Assembly: GCA_037447655.1 (NCBI GenBank)
Contig: JBBHKE010001309.1
Span: 1 to 29,176, forward strand
Reading direction: 5' to 3'
From: Zygnema cylindricum
Taxonomy: Eukaryota; Streptophyta; Zygnematophyceae; Zygnematales; Zygnemataceae
Length of the DNA stretch: 29,176 nt
Shown here: in pieces, positions 8,148 to 16,605 of the stretch
Numbering within the stretch: position 1 is the first letter of the stretch
How the letters are laid out: each line of letters starts with the position of its first letter
Position numbers and translations under genes: made by a program
The notes under the pieces: model-generated
Database searches by the model: none
Told to the model about the DNA's origin: nothing
What the model saw: the letters and a program-made list of their open reading frames with translations, nothing else

Positions 8148-9017
8148 TGGCCCACAAAGTATTCATCTTACATGAAGCCTCTAAGATAATATTTGTTGTT
8201 TTGACTCTCCCACTGAATAAGCACCGCCCAGGCACAAAAGTATTTTGACCACCTTAATCTCTATCAATTCCCAACTCCTTTGAGCCGAATGCAAAGATAA
8301 TCAATGAATTTGTTCCCTGGGCAGTAAGTTACGACAAACCAAAGATAGCTTATAAATACAAAAGGTCACCAAGAGAGAGGCGCCTCAAAAACACGAAGTA
8401 CCTAAACCTCTACTCACAGCTATCTACTACTAAACCCTAGACGAATAAGTCGACTATGTAGTACAAGAAGGTACAACGACCGATGTACCTCTTGTACGGC
8501 CATTGTACAACATGGAATTGTGGTTGACGCCTGTTATTTTGGGAGCCATGGTTCCTCCTTCGTATTCTCCGGTGGCCAATGATATGCTGCCACGTGGTAT
8601 TGCGTGACACCATTAGCGATAGCGCCAAAATTTCATTCCGGGTTGGCGGTCTGAAACTCCACCGTCCGATGGCGCTAATTTGTGCGGTTCAATTCGCGCT
8701 CGTGAAACAATTACATTTATATGTACAACGTCGTCAGTTCGTTCTGTTAGATGAATGTTCCGTCGTGAAATTGTTTAAATAGATATCGCGCCCCATATAT
8801 GGATTGATTCTTCTACTGCTTGGCGGATAAGGCGTATGGCTTCTATACCGGAGGTGATTGCTTAGGACCTAGGATCAAATCCGGATCAGGTTAGTAGCTT
8901 TTTGCTAGAGGTGTTTGCTATTTTGCCACCTCCATTGCCTGAAGGCAGCCATGGCTTCCTAAGTCACAGTGACTACAACAAGTGTATAGATTTAGACAAG
9001 TAACTAGAAAATCATCT
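8128..9017 (-). repeat. element B 5' LTR, outer end eroded
   Basis: On the minus strand it ends ACAATTACA at 8128. It shares with 3335-4229 the AGCCATGGCT palindrome (8947-8956), tRNA-like unit (8815-8903), G-box variant GCCACGTGGT (8589-8598), repeated GTAC motifs (8458-8510) and a TATTTATAAG box near 8350. The first bases expected from the 3' LTR (TGTTAAAATGT) are missing and CT-rich sequence begins instead. Confidence 0.75.
8815..8903 (+). ncRNA. tRNA-like Pol III unit, antisense inside element B 5' LTR
   Basis: This is one of the clearest units. The A-box TGGCGGATAAGG (8821-8832) is near consensus. The B-box GGATCAAATCC (8872-8882) lies 51 bases on. T5 at 8899-8903 follows 17 bases after the B-box. 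A T-arm-like inverted repeat surrounds the B-box. Confidence 0.55.
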
Positions 9018-9030
9018 CTCCCTCTCCTCC

Positions 9031-10367
<1,337 letters not shown>

Positions 10368-10572
10368 ATGTAGAAATTAATGTTTTTCTTTAGGTATTTC
10401 TAGATCAGAATTGTTAAACATAAGTGACAGAAAGAAATTTGAGGCAGCCTGTCTCCAACTCCTCTCTTGAGTCCCCACACTTGTCGCAGGCACTAAAACA
10501 CTAGAGTAGGAGATGAAGCCATGGCTGCTTAAGATTTTCTAAATGACAAGGATAATCTGGAACTTCTTCATC

Positions 10573-10655
10573 AAAACTGGTTGTCGGAACCAGGATTTGA
10601 TCCTGGTACCTACCATCTGTCACCTACTATCTGTCAAAGTAGTCGACATTTCATA
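10573..10655 (-). ncRNA. tRNA-like Pol III unit, antisense inside the solo LTR
   Basis: On the minus strand a B-box GGATCAAATCC (10603-10593) lies in a perfect CCAGG/CCTGG T-arm stem, and T4 (10576-10573) follows 16 bases later. The A-box region (TAAAGCTATG...) is weak. Confidence 0.45.
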
Positions 10656-10835
10656 GCTTTAGTCTACATAGTAAGACCTATGCTGATAAATATAGGGTAT
10701 GACGTGTACTTAAAGATTTACGTAGAGGACATTTCATTTAAATAGTGAAACGAACTACATAACATAGAACTCGGTGTATACTAAAGTATCCCACGAAACA
10801 AATACTGTGAACATTTATTTTTAACTGCCTTCATT

Positions 10836-10958
10836 AATTGTGATCTAATGGGACAGTTGTGGTAAGCGCCGAAATCACGGAATAGACATTTTGGCAAAAT
10901 TGTGATCTAATGGGACAGTTGTGGTAAGCGCCGAAATCACGGAATAGTCATTTTGGCA
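10836..10958. repeat. 62-base tandem duplication in the solo LTR
   Basis: The AATTGTGATCTAATGGGACA unit starting at 10836 recurs at 10898 with nearly identical sequence through TTTTGGCA. One visible difference is GACATT versus GTCATT. The corresponding segment is single in the other LTRs. Confidence 0.9.
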
Positions 10959-11406
10959 GTTTCTGGTCAAGGACACATCAACTGCCACGTGGCAACATCC
11001 AAGCGAATCACCGAGAATTATAAGAACGAAATGGCCATGTCGTACAAGGGCAATACAAAAATTACACGGCACCTTTACCTTTTTGTACTATACAGTATCG
11101 TACTGTGATTGATGCTGTAGTTTAGTAGTATTGGGTTTAAAGAGGGAGTTTTGAAAAATTAGTAGGTAGTCGCTTCTCTCCGAGAGAGCTCATATACAAA
11201 AATGTCATCTTTGACCATTCATAACTTATTGCTTAGGGGAGCAAATTCAAAGATTTTCTTTTATAACAACTTAGGGGAGTCTTATCTTTAGAGGGGTGAG
11301 GGGTTTTTGTTTGCCAGGATGGCAGGTTATTCTTGTTGAAACCTAGGGGCTTCGTGTGAGCTGCCCATTCTGAGGACCTATGACCTATGGAGGTCTCAAA
11401 ATTGCA

Positions 11407-11539
11407 GTTAAGGGAGAGGGATGGAATAAGAGATCGGGTGATTCAGAGAGAGACAGAGAGAGATCGGGAGTGTCAGAGGGATAGGAATATGACTGACCGA
11501 TTGAGTGTGGGAGGGATATAGAATAAAGAGAGGGAGAGG
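11407..11539. repeat. GA-rich minisatellite, left part
   Basis: GAGAGAGACAGAGAGAGATCGGGAGTG-type degenerate units fill the gap between the solo LTR and the outer element. They match the character of 24125-25062, the right part of the same tract split by the outer insertion. Confidence 0.8.
11535..11539. repeat. target-site duplication AGAGG, left copy (outer element)
   Basis: AGAGG directly precedes the TGTAG start of the 5' LTR and recurs at 24125-24129 after the 3' LTR. Five bases is the usual copia duplication. The GA-rich context raises the chance of a coincidental match. Confidence 0.7.
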
Positions 11540-12598
11540 TGTAGAAATTAATGGTACATTTTTAGTATTTTCTAGGTCTAAATAGAAATATAGAAAGAAG
11601 CCGAGGCAGTCTACCTCTAACTTCTCTCTCCAAACTCTCAAACTTGTCGCAGTCACTGAGAAATTGGAGAGGGAGCTAGAGCCATGGCTACCTAGGCTAT
11701 CCAGAGGTTTACGGGAAATTTATATTAGTTAGGGTTTATTTATTTATTTAAAAGGAATGTGCCGGCGACAGGAATTGATCCTTGTACCTACCGGCCGGCA
11801 TACAGGAAGTAGCCGGTAGCCTTAGCCGTTAACTCTAGGACTAACATTACGTAGTATATAGTTTGATAATTATTTAAACATGTAAACGTAGGAATAATCA
11901 TTTAACTGTTATTGTTTACGGGATACATAGATCCGGTAATGTATAAGTACGGAATACGCTACAGGCAAGAAATCAATACCGCGCATTTATTTTTTAAGTG
12001 AAAAGAATACCGCGCATGTATTTATTACGCCTACGATTAAATTCAAATCTAATCGGACGGCTGAAATTAGCGCCGAGATCGCGCAAGAAGATTTTGGCGG
12101 TTTGTGGCCATCGCCACATCGGATGACGCGTGGCGAAATTACATTGGACCGTGGAATCTCTGGAGATTATGGCACTGAATTCGGATATGACATGTGTCGA
12201 CATTTAGGCCATGTCGTACAATGTCCGTACATAAAGTACACCGGCAGCTGTACTTTTGCATACGGAATTGTATTCTGATTGGTTTTGTACATCAGTAGAT
12301 AGAGTCTGTGAGAGAAGCAAGACTTAGAAAAATTAGGAGATAGGACCCTCTTTCCCAGAGAGCTTCTGTACAAAAGGTCAACTTTGACCCTCCATAACTT
12401 ACTGCTCAAGGGAGCAAATTCAGAGATTCTTTTTGCTATCGACTCAGGGGAGTCTTGCCTTCATGAGGTGTAGGTGGTCAGAGTTTTTGTCTCCCAGGGT
12501 GGAAGTTATTTTTGCTGAAACACAAAGTGGTCTGGATTATCCTAGAGGCTTCTTAGAACCTGTCCACTCTGAGGACTTATGGAGGTCTTAGAGTTTCA
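11540..12598 (+). repeat. outer element 5' LTR
   Basis: TGTAGAAATT...GAGTTTCA, 1059 bp. It carries AGCCATGGCT (11680-11689), an antisense tRNA-like unit (11750-11837), a degenerate G-box (near 12125), a GTAC-rich stretch (12211-12290), paired W-box-like GGTCAACTTTGACC (12376-12389), hairpin GACTC-AGGG-GAGTC (12441-12454) and the gag ATG (12579). The TATA position reads GTACAAAAGG, weaker than in the inner element. Confidence 0.9.
11750..11837 (-). ncRNA. tRNA-like Pol III unit, antisense inside outer 5' LTR
   Basis: On the minus strand ACGGCTAAGGCTACC (A-box-like, from about 11833) is followed by a stem CTACCGGC/GCCGGTAG, the B-box-like GGATCAATTCC (11781-11771), and T4 (11753-11750) 17 bases after it. 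The copy at 23310-23394 keeps the same layout. Confidence 0.5.
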
Positions 12599-13720
12599 GG
12601 TTATGGGCCCACCCTCTAGGGTACCAATCTTTAATGGAACCGGCTTCATATACTGGGAAAGTATGATGATAGGAGCTCTATGCGAAAAAAGGTTTTGGGG
12701 GATAGTGAGTGGACGGTTGGGGCGTCCATCAAGTCTTGGAATTCCTCGAGGGTTTGGAGGAACCAGATTCACCAGGAAAGAGGATCCACCTTCAACGGAG
12801 GAAACAAAAGAAGTAGAGGTGGTGGACAAAGGAAAGGAGAAGGAGACGACCACACCAATAGCAACTAGTTCGGCATTCATAACACCTATTCCAAGGAACG
12901 AGGAGAATGATATTGAAACCTGGGACTTCAGCAATATGGCGGCAAAGCACTTCATCCTACGCCATCTCACTAAAGGACTTGCATGTCCTCATTTGCATGT
13001 AGAAAGGGCATCTGATCTTAAGATGGCTCTCATAGAGATGTACCAAAGTGGCACGATTCAGCAACAACAGTTGGCTGATCAGAAAGTTAAGGAGTATGTA
13101 TACAAAGGGGGAAATATTTGGATTTTTGCAATGAGCTTGCTACACTCTTCATGGAGCTAGAGAGTGCGGAAAAAGGTTTTAGTGAAAAAGAAAAGGTTAA
13201 CTGTTTACTGATGAAGTTACCTGATGAGTTCGTAAACATAGTTTACCGTGTGCAGGACTTGCCTGACTCAAGGTGGATATGGAACTCAGTGGTAGGGATG
13301 AATCTCGTTCAAGAAAATACAATTGAGATCCGAAGGGGGGGAAAGAGTGGCCAAGCCTTGGCAACAGTGATTGATTTGAGGAACAGGGATTCCCGAAAAC
13401 CGGTCGGAAACTATGGGGGTAGGAAGCTGAAAAAACAGGCCGACGAGTTCGAACCAAGGGCTCCCAAAGGTTTATGTCTTTTTTGTAAGAAACCGGGGCA
13501 CTATATGGCAGTGTGCACTAAGCTAACCGAGCTTCTACTAAAGGAGGGGCAGACCGGTGGTACCCCGAGAGGAAAAAAAAAGGCCCTTGTCACACAGGTA
13601 CTTGAGGCGGAATCTGAGGACGAGGACGATGAGCTCCTTTTGGATGAGGAGTTGGAGGCGAAAAACGAGGTCAAAATTCCACGAAGGAAGAAATGTGCTT
13701 ACGGTGGATTAAAAGGTGAA
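12579..13720 (+). pseudogene. gag: outer element gag (capsid and zinc knuckle), one frameshift
   Basis: The frame begins at ATG 12579, 20 bases before the LTR end, crosses the primer site (V-M-G-P-P) and reads the copia capsid N-terminus (F-N-G-T-G-F-I-Y-W, F-W-G-I-V-S-G). The UBN2-type region (W-D-F-S-N, H-F-I-L-R-H-L, S-D-L-K) follows. It breaks near 13111-13118 and continues in another frame with D-F-C-N-E-L-A-T-L. The zinc knuckle C-L-F-C-K-K-P-G-H-Y-M-A-V-C (13475-13516) is intact, C-x2-C-x4-H-x4-C. An acidic linker follows. An alternative start is the ATG at 12603 within the primer site. Gag packages element RNA. Confidence 0.85.
12599..12613 (+). other. outer element primer-binding site for half initiator tRNA-Met
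   Basis: GGTTATGGGCCCACC starts immediately after the CA end of the LTR. Its reverse complement GGTGGGCCCATAACC equals the anticodon arm of plant initiator tRNA-Met (recalled), and the match ends after 15 bases. The usual copia site TGGTATCAGAG, complementary to the tRNA 3' end, is absent. Confidence 0.8.
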
Positions 13721-14070
13721 GCAGGCTGGATCATAGATTCAGGTGCCTCCATCCACATGTGTAAGGATAGGCACCTGTTCACTAAGATAAGAAAGATTCC
13801 CACTGTAGAGATACAGTACGGGGATGGGAGGATAGTCACCACTACTCTTGTAGGATCGGTAGATCTGAAAGTGTTAGTAGAAGGAAAGACATCTATATTA
13901 ACATTTTCCGATGTATTGTTTATTCCGGAGCTGAACAAAAATCTTATCTCTACATCAGTATTAGATAATAAGGGTTTTTTCACTAGCACTAGGGAAGGAG
14001 TTTTTACTGCTAGTTTTAGGAGGATGTCTATTTCATTGCTGAGAAAGGTAGCCATGGGATGTTTAGGCTG
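13721..14070 (+). pseudogene. pol: outer element aspartic protease region
   Basis: It reads in frame with the zinc knuckle. The active site W-I-I-D-S-G-A-S has its catalytic Asp codon at 13736-13738 intact, followed by H-M-C, the flap region E-I-Q-Y-G-D-G-R and V-L-F-I-P-E-L-N-K-N-L. The frame shifts near 14010-14020 and stops at 14071. Retroelement proteases work as dimers and cut the gag-pol precursor. This is the only protease in the window with an unchanged Asp-Ser-Gly. Confidence 0.8.
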
Positions 14071-14197
14071 ATTTGAAGTAATGAAACGAAGAAACTTTAT
14101 TATGCTGGTGTTCATGATATTATGATGTGGCATAAGACGCTTGGGCATGTGAATCTAGATAAGTTAGGAGAGATGAAAAAGATGGGAGTGTGGAAGG
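14071..14197 (+). pseudogene. pol: outer element pre-integrase (zinc-binding) segment, split by the inner element
   Basis: In a shifted frame this reads M-M-W-H-K-T-L-G-H-V-N-L-D-K-L, the His-His half of the integrase zinc domain (gag pre-integrase family), with an early in-frame TGA. It is cut at 14197 by the inner element. The matching Cys-x2-Cys half (C-S-G-C-A-Q-G-K) resumes after 20391. A one-base extra T in GTGTGGAAGG also shifts the frame just before the junction. Confidence 0.8.
14193..14197. repeat. target-site duplication GAAGG, left copy (inner element)
   Basis: GAAGG precedes the inner 5' LTR and recurs at 20386-20390 after its 3' LTR. The coding sequence of the outer element continues across once one copy is discounted, which confirms the insertion site. 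Confidence 0.9.
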
Positions 14198-14332
14198 TGT
14201 TGAAAAGAGGTAATTAATAGTTCACTTCCCTATTTTAGTTTTGCTTTAAAGAAAGAGAGTGAGGACCAAAGGCGCGCCATGGCTGCCGCCGTATTTAGAA
14301 AGTGGCAATTTTTTAAGTAATAGGTATTTGCT

Positions 14333-14412
14333 AAAATGATGCCTAGGTCTAGGTTTGAACCTGAGACCTCTAGATTCCCTATAGCTCAACGCCTTAACCA
14401 TTAAGGCGTTAC
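14333..14412 (-). ncRNA. tRNA-like Pol III unit, antisense inside inner 5' LTR
   Basis: On the minus strand the D-arm-like ACGCCTTAATGGTTAAGGCG (A-box) is followed by a perfect B-box GGTTCAAACC (14361-14352) and T4 (14336-14333) 15 bases later. The stem around the B-box is CTCAGG/CCTAGA-like, partly paired. It is the clearest tRNA look-alike among the LTR units. Confidence 0.55.
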
Positions 14413-14611
14413 GAAACGATATACGTGACGGGTTTCATAAATATATAAACATTAACGAAACAGCTAATTAACAGCAGACTAACCAAAAGGAGCAATTTCT
14501 GCATGTACGAGAATCTGAACGGTGTAAAATATGTTTTGATCGGACAGCCGACATTATAGCCGCCACGCTAAGTGAGATTTTTGGTGGCATACGGAGATAG
14601 CGTCACGTGAT

Positions 14612-14621
14612 GCCACGTGGC
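14612..14621. promoter_or_regulatory. G-box palindrome in the LTR U3 region
   Basis: GCCACGTGGC is the perfect plant G-box (bZIP and bHLH target). It recurs exactly at 1101, 3795 and 10984 and in near-perfect form at 8589, 9481, 19914 and 23655, always upstream of the TATA region. Occupancy is inferred. Confidence 0.55.
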
Positions 14622-14856
14622 GCAACATTATTTGTTACCGGAGAAGATGGGAGGAGGAACCATGGCTTGCGATTTGACAGGTGTCACCTTGTAGACCTTG
14701 TCGTGCAATGGTCGTACAATAAGTACATCGCCCATTGTGCCTTCTTGATCTATATAGTGATCCTATTGGACTAGGGTTTAGTAGTAGGTAGTTGTGAGTA
14801 GGCAGACCGAGACTTAGTAATATTTAGGTACCTCTCTCTCTAAGAGAGCTTGTAAC

Positions 14857-14864
14857 TATAAAGG
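14857..14864 (+). promoter_or_regulatory. TATA box of inner 5' LTR
   Basis: TATAAAGG is followed by the conserved GTCATCTTTGACC block. The start site would be near 14885-14895, leaving about 190 bases of R-U5 leader before the primer site. The same box is at 20157-20164. Confidence 0.5.
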
Positions 14865-15064
14865 TCATCTTTGACCAGCTATAACTTACTGCTTAGGGGA
14901 GCAAATTTAGTGATTCTTTTTGCGTTTGACTCAAGGGAGTCTTGTCCTCACAAGGTTGAGATTGGTCAGAATATATGTGTGCCTGGGCGGCGCTTATTCA
15001 GCGGGAAAGTAGAAGGGGCAATATTATCCTAGAGGCTTTACATAGGATGCTCATTCTGTGGGTC

Positions 15065-16254
15065 AATGGGACCACATAATTTCGGGTTATGGGCCCACCC
15101 TCTGGGGTGCCCATATTTGATGAATCAGACTTTCTTTATTGGGAAATGATGATGGAGGGAGAACTATTTGAGAAGCATCTATGGGGGGCATAGTGTCTGG
15201 ACAAATTTGATGCCCACCTCTACCTGGGTTTGGAGGGACACGTTTTTCTGGCACCTCCGCCTTTACAGTATGTAGAACAGCTGTCACCATCACCGAGGAT
15301 GAAGATGAGGAAAGAGAGGAGATTTTCATGGAAGGAGAAAAGGGAGGAGTTGCAACTCAAATGACACCATTGCCGAAGGCGATACCGGCAGCAGCACCAC
15401 CAAAAACGGCGACAAGGGTTCAGACCGAAAGATCAGAGTATGAAAAGTGGAACTACAAAGACAAGGTTTCTAAGCTCTTAATTCTTATAAGTGTAGCAAA
15501 GGGCATTGCCATTCCCCTTATGCATGTCAAATCTTCAACTCAGATTTGGATATCACTAGTTAACAAATATAAGAGTGGATCATTGTAATAACAACTGTTG
15601 GCCGAAAATAAGATTGCAGCTTATACTTATAAAGGAGGAAGTATGAATAATTATTGCAATGATTAAGGAGCATTATTTGGAGAGTTAGAGAGTGCAGGTA
15701 ACTCATGGTCCAAGAGACAAAGAGTGAACACATTAATGATGAAACTACCTGAAGAGTATGAGAATATCACTAACCTATTGCAGGACATGGGAGATAGCAA
15801 TTGGAATTGGGATGACACAGTGGGATTGATTTTAGTGAAAGAAAGCACCATTGAGCTTAGGTGAGGGAGTCCAAGTGTTCAAGCATTGTTTGCAAGAGCT
15901 GATTGGCGGAAGCGTGATGAGGAGAGAGGGAAAGATCCCTATCGAAACTTTGGTGGAAGAGGACAAGGAGGTGGGAGATTTGATAGACAGGGGAGAGGAA
16001 CATCTCCAGGGGGATTATGTCACTTCTGCAACAAATCGGACACTATATGGCAGATTGTGTCAAACTTGTAGATCTTCGACTGAAAGATGGTCAAGGAACC
16101 TTAAGGGATGGAGGAAAGAAAAAGGCTTTCTTGACTCAAGTTCATAATGAGGAAGTGGAAGGAAAAACTGAACCAGAATAGGAGCTTGAGGAGCTTTTTC
16201 TTAATCCAAAAACACTGAAAAGCATGTCGACATTCCACTGAGACAAAAGTGTGC
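15065..16254 (+). pseudogene. gag: inner element gag, multiply broken
   Basis: Reading from the primer-site ATG (15089) gives M-G-P-P-S-G-V-P and the capsid pattern F-L-Y-W-E / L-W-G. A TAG follows at 15191. After a shift, the frame from 15328 carries the W-N-Y-K-D / I-W-I-S-L-V-N-K-Y capsid pattern, ending at a double TAA near 15587. Q-L-L-A-E-N-K, Y-T-Y-K-G-G and K-L-P-E-E-Y motifs continue beyond it. The zinc knuckle C-H-F-C-N-K-S (from 16018) loses one base near 16039, so its His and last Cys lie in another frame. The original LTR start ATG survives at 15065, but a TAA follows it. Confidence 0.8.
15085..15099 (+). other. inner element primer-binding site for half initiator tRNA-Met
   Basis: GGTTATGGGCCCACC is identical to the outer element site and directly follows the LTR. 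The rest of gag is clearly diverged between the two elements, so exact identity here fits functional constraint or copying from the tRNA during reverse transcription. Confidence 0.8.
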
Positions 16255-16600
16255 TTTCGGAGGTAAGAAGGATCCACCCGAGGATGGGTGGATCATAGAA
16301 TCAGGGGCTTCAATGCATATGTGCAAAGATAAGCGGTGGTTCACTAAACTGAGAAAGATCCCAACAGTTGAGATAGAGTACGGAGATGGTAGAGTAGAAA
16401 CCACAAGTCTTGTTGAAACTTTTGACTTGAAGGTTCTAGTTGATGGAAAGGCCTCAATTCTATCACTCTCAGACGTTCTTTACATTCCACAGCTTAGCAA
16501 GAACCTAGTCTTAACTGCTGTCCTAGATGAAAAGGAGTTTGAAACAGGAACTAGGAAAGGAATCTTCACAGCAAGCTTGATAATGAGGTTTATTTCATAG
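16255..16600 (+). pseudogene. pol: inner element protease with Asp-to-Glu change in the active site
   Basis: The sequence reads G-W-I-I-E-S-G-A-S: the catalytic Asp codon has become GAA (16298-16300). Flap E-I-E-Y-G-D-G-R and V-L-Y-I-P-Q-L-S-K-N-L are well kept. The frame ends near 16600. Retroelement aspartic proteases need this Asp, so this copy should be inactive. The upstream acidic linker contains stops. Confidence 0.82.
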
Positions 16601-16605
16601 ATGAG

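Larger units (their letters stand above)
3335..9017 (-). mobile_element. element B: degenerate Ty1/copia LTR retrotransposon (minus strand)
   Basis: The order on the minus strand is 5' LTR (8128-9017), diverged primer site (8113-8127), gag, protease, integrase, remains of reverse transcriptase and RNase H, polypurine tract (4230-4242), 3' LTR (3335-4229). The order PR-INT-RT-RH marks it as copia type. Both LTRs share blocks but have diverged clearly. The 5' LTR has lost about 10 bases at its outer end, so I cannot define a target duplication. The polymerase core is deleted near 5130, and there are stops, frameshifts, a 124-base tandem duplication and a C20 run. CT-rich DNA flanks both sides. 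Confidence 0.85.
10369..11406 (+). repeat. solo copia LTR (plus strand)
   Basis: It begins TGTAGAAATTAATG, nearly identical to the outer element LTR start, and ends AAATTGCA, about 1038 bp. Inside are AGCCATGGCT-like sequence (10517-10526), an antisense tRNA-like unit, G-box GCCACGTGGC (10984-10993), the TTTGACC block, and ATGGAGGTCTC near the end. No primer site or gag follows, so it is a recombined solo LTR. The flanking five bases (GTATA and GTTAA) match only weakly as a target duplication. GA-rich DNA lies on both sides. Confidence 0.75.
14198..15084 (+). repeat. inner element 5' LTR
   Basis: TGTTGAAAAGAGG...TAATTTCG, 887 bp. The 3' copy ends TTTCA, so the last base here has changed from A to G. 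Contents in order: CGCCATGGCT (14276-14285), antisense tRNA-like unit, TCACGTGA and G-box GCCACGTGGC (14603-14621), GTAC motifs (14710-14725), TATA box, hairpin GACTC-AAGG-GAGTC (14928-14941). The gag ATG region at the end carries an in-frame TAA. Confidence 0.9.

Noticed and set aside
10369-11406. Solo LTR as the 5' LTR of a longer element
   Set aside because: No primer site or gag follows 11406; GA-rich repeat follows directly.
12599-12613. Primer site for a tRNA 3' end ending in CCA
   Set aside because: Reading TGGGCCCACC as a 3'-end site requires a tRNA I do not know and a 4-base gap after the LTR; the anticodon-arm match is longer and directly adjacent.
12596-12970. Minus-strand 124-residue frame opposite gag
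   Set aside because: It mirrors the gag coding strand and has no family resemblance.
14333-14412. Functional tRNA genes inside the LTRs
   Set aside because: Apart from 197-268 they do not form full cloverleafs with a readable anticodon; only promoter boxes, T-arm-like parts and the terminator are kept.
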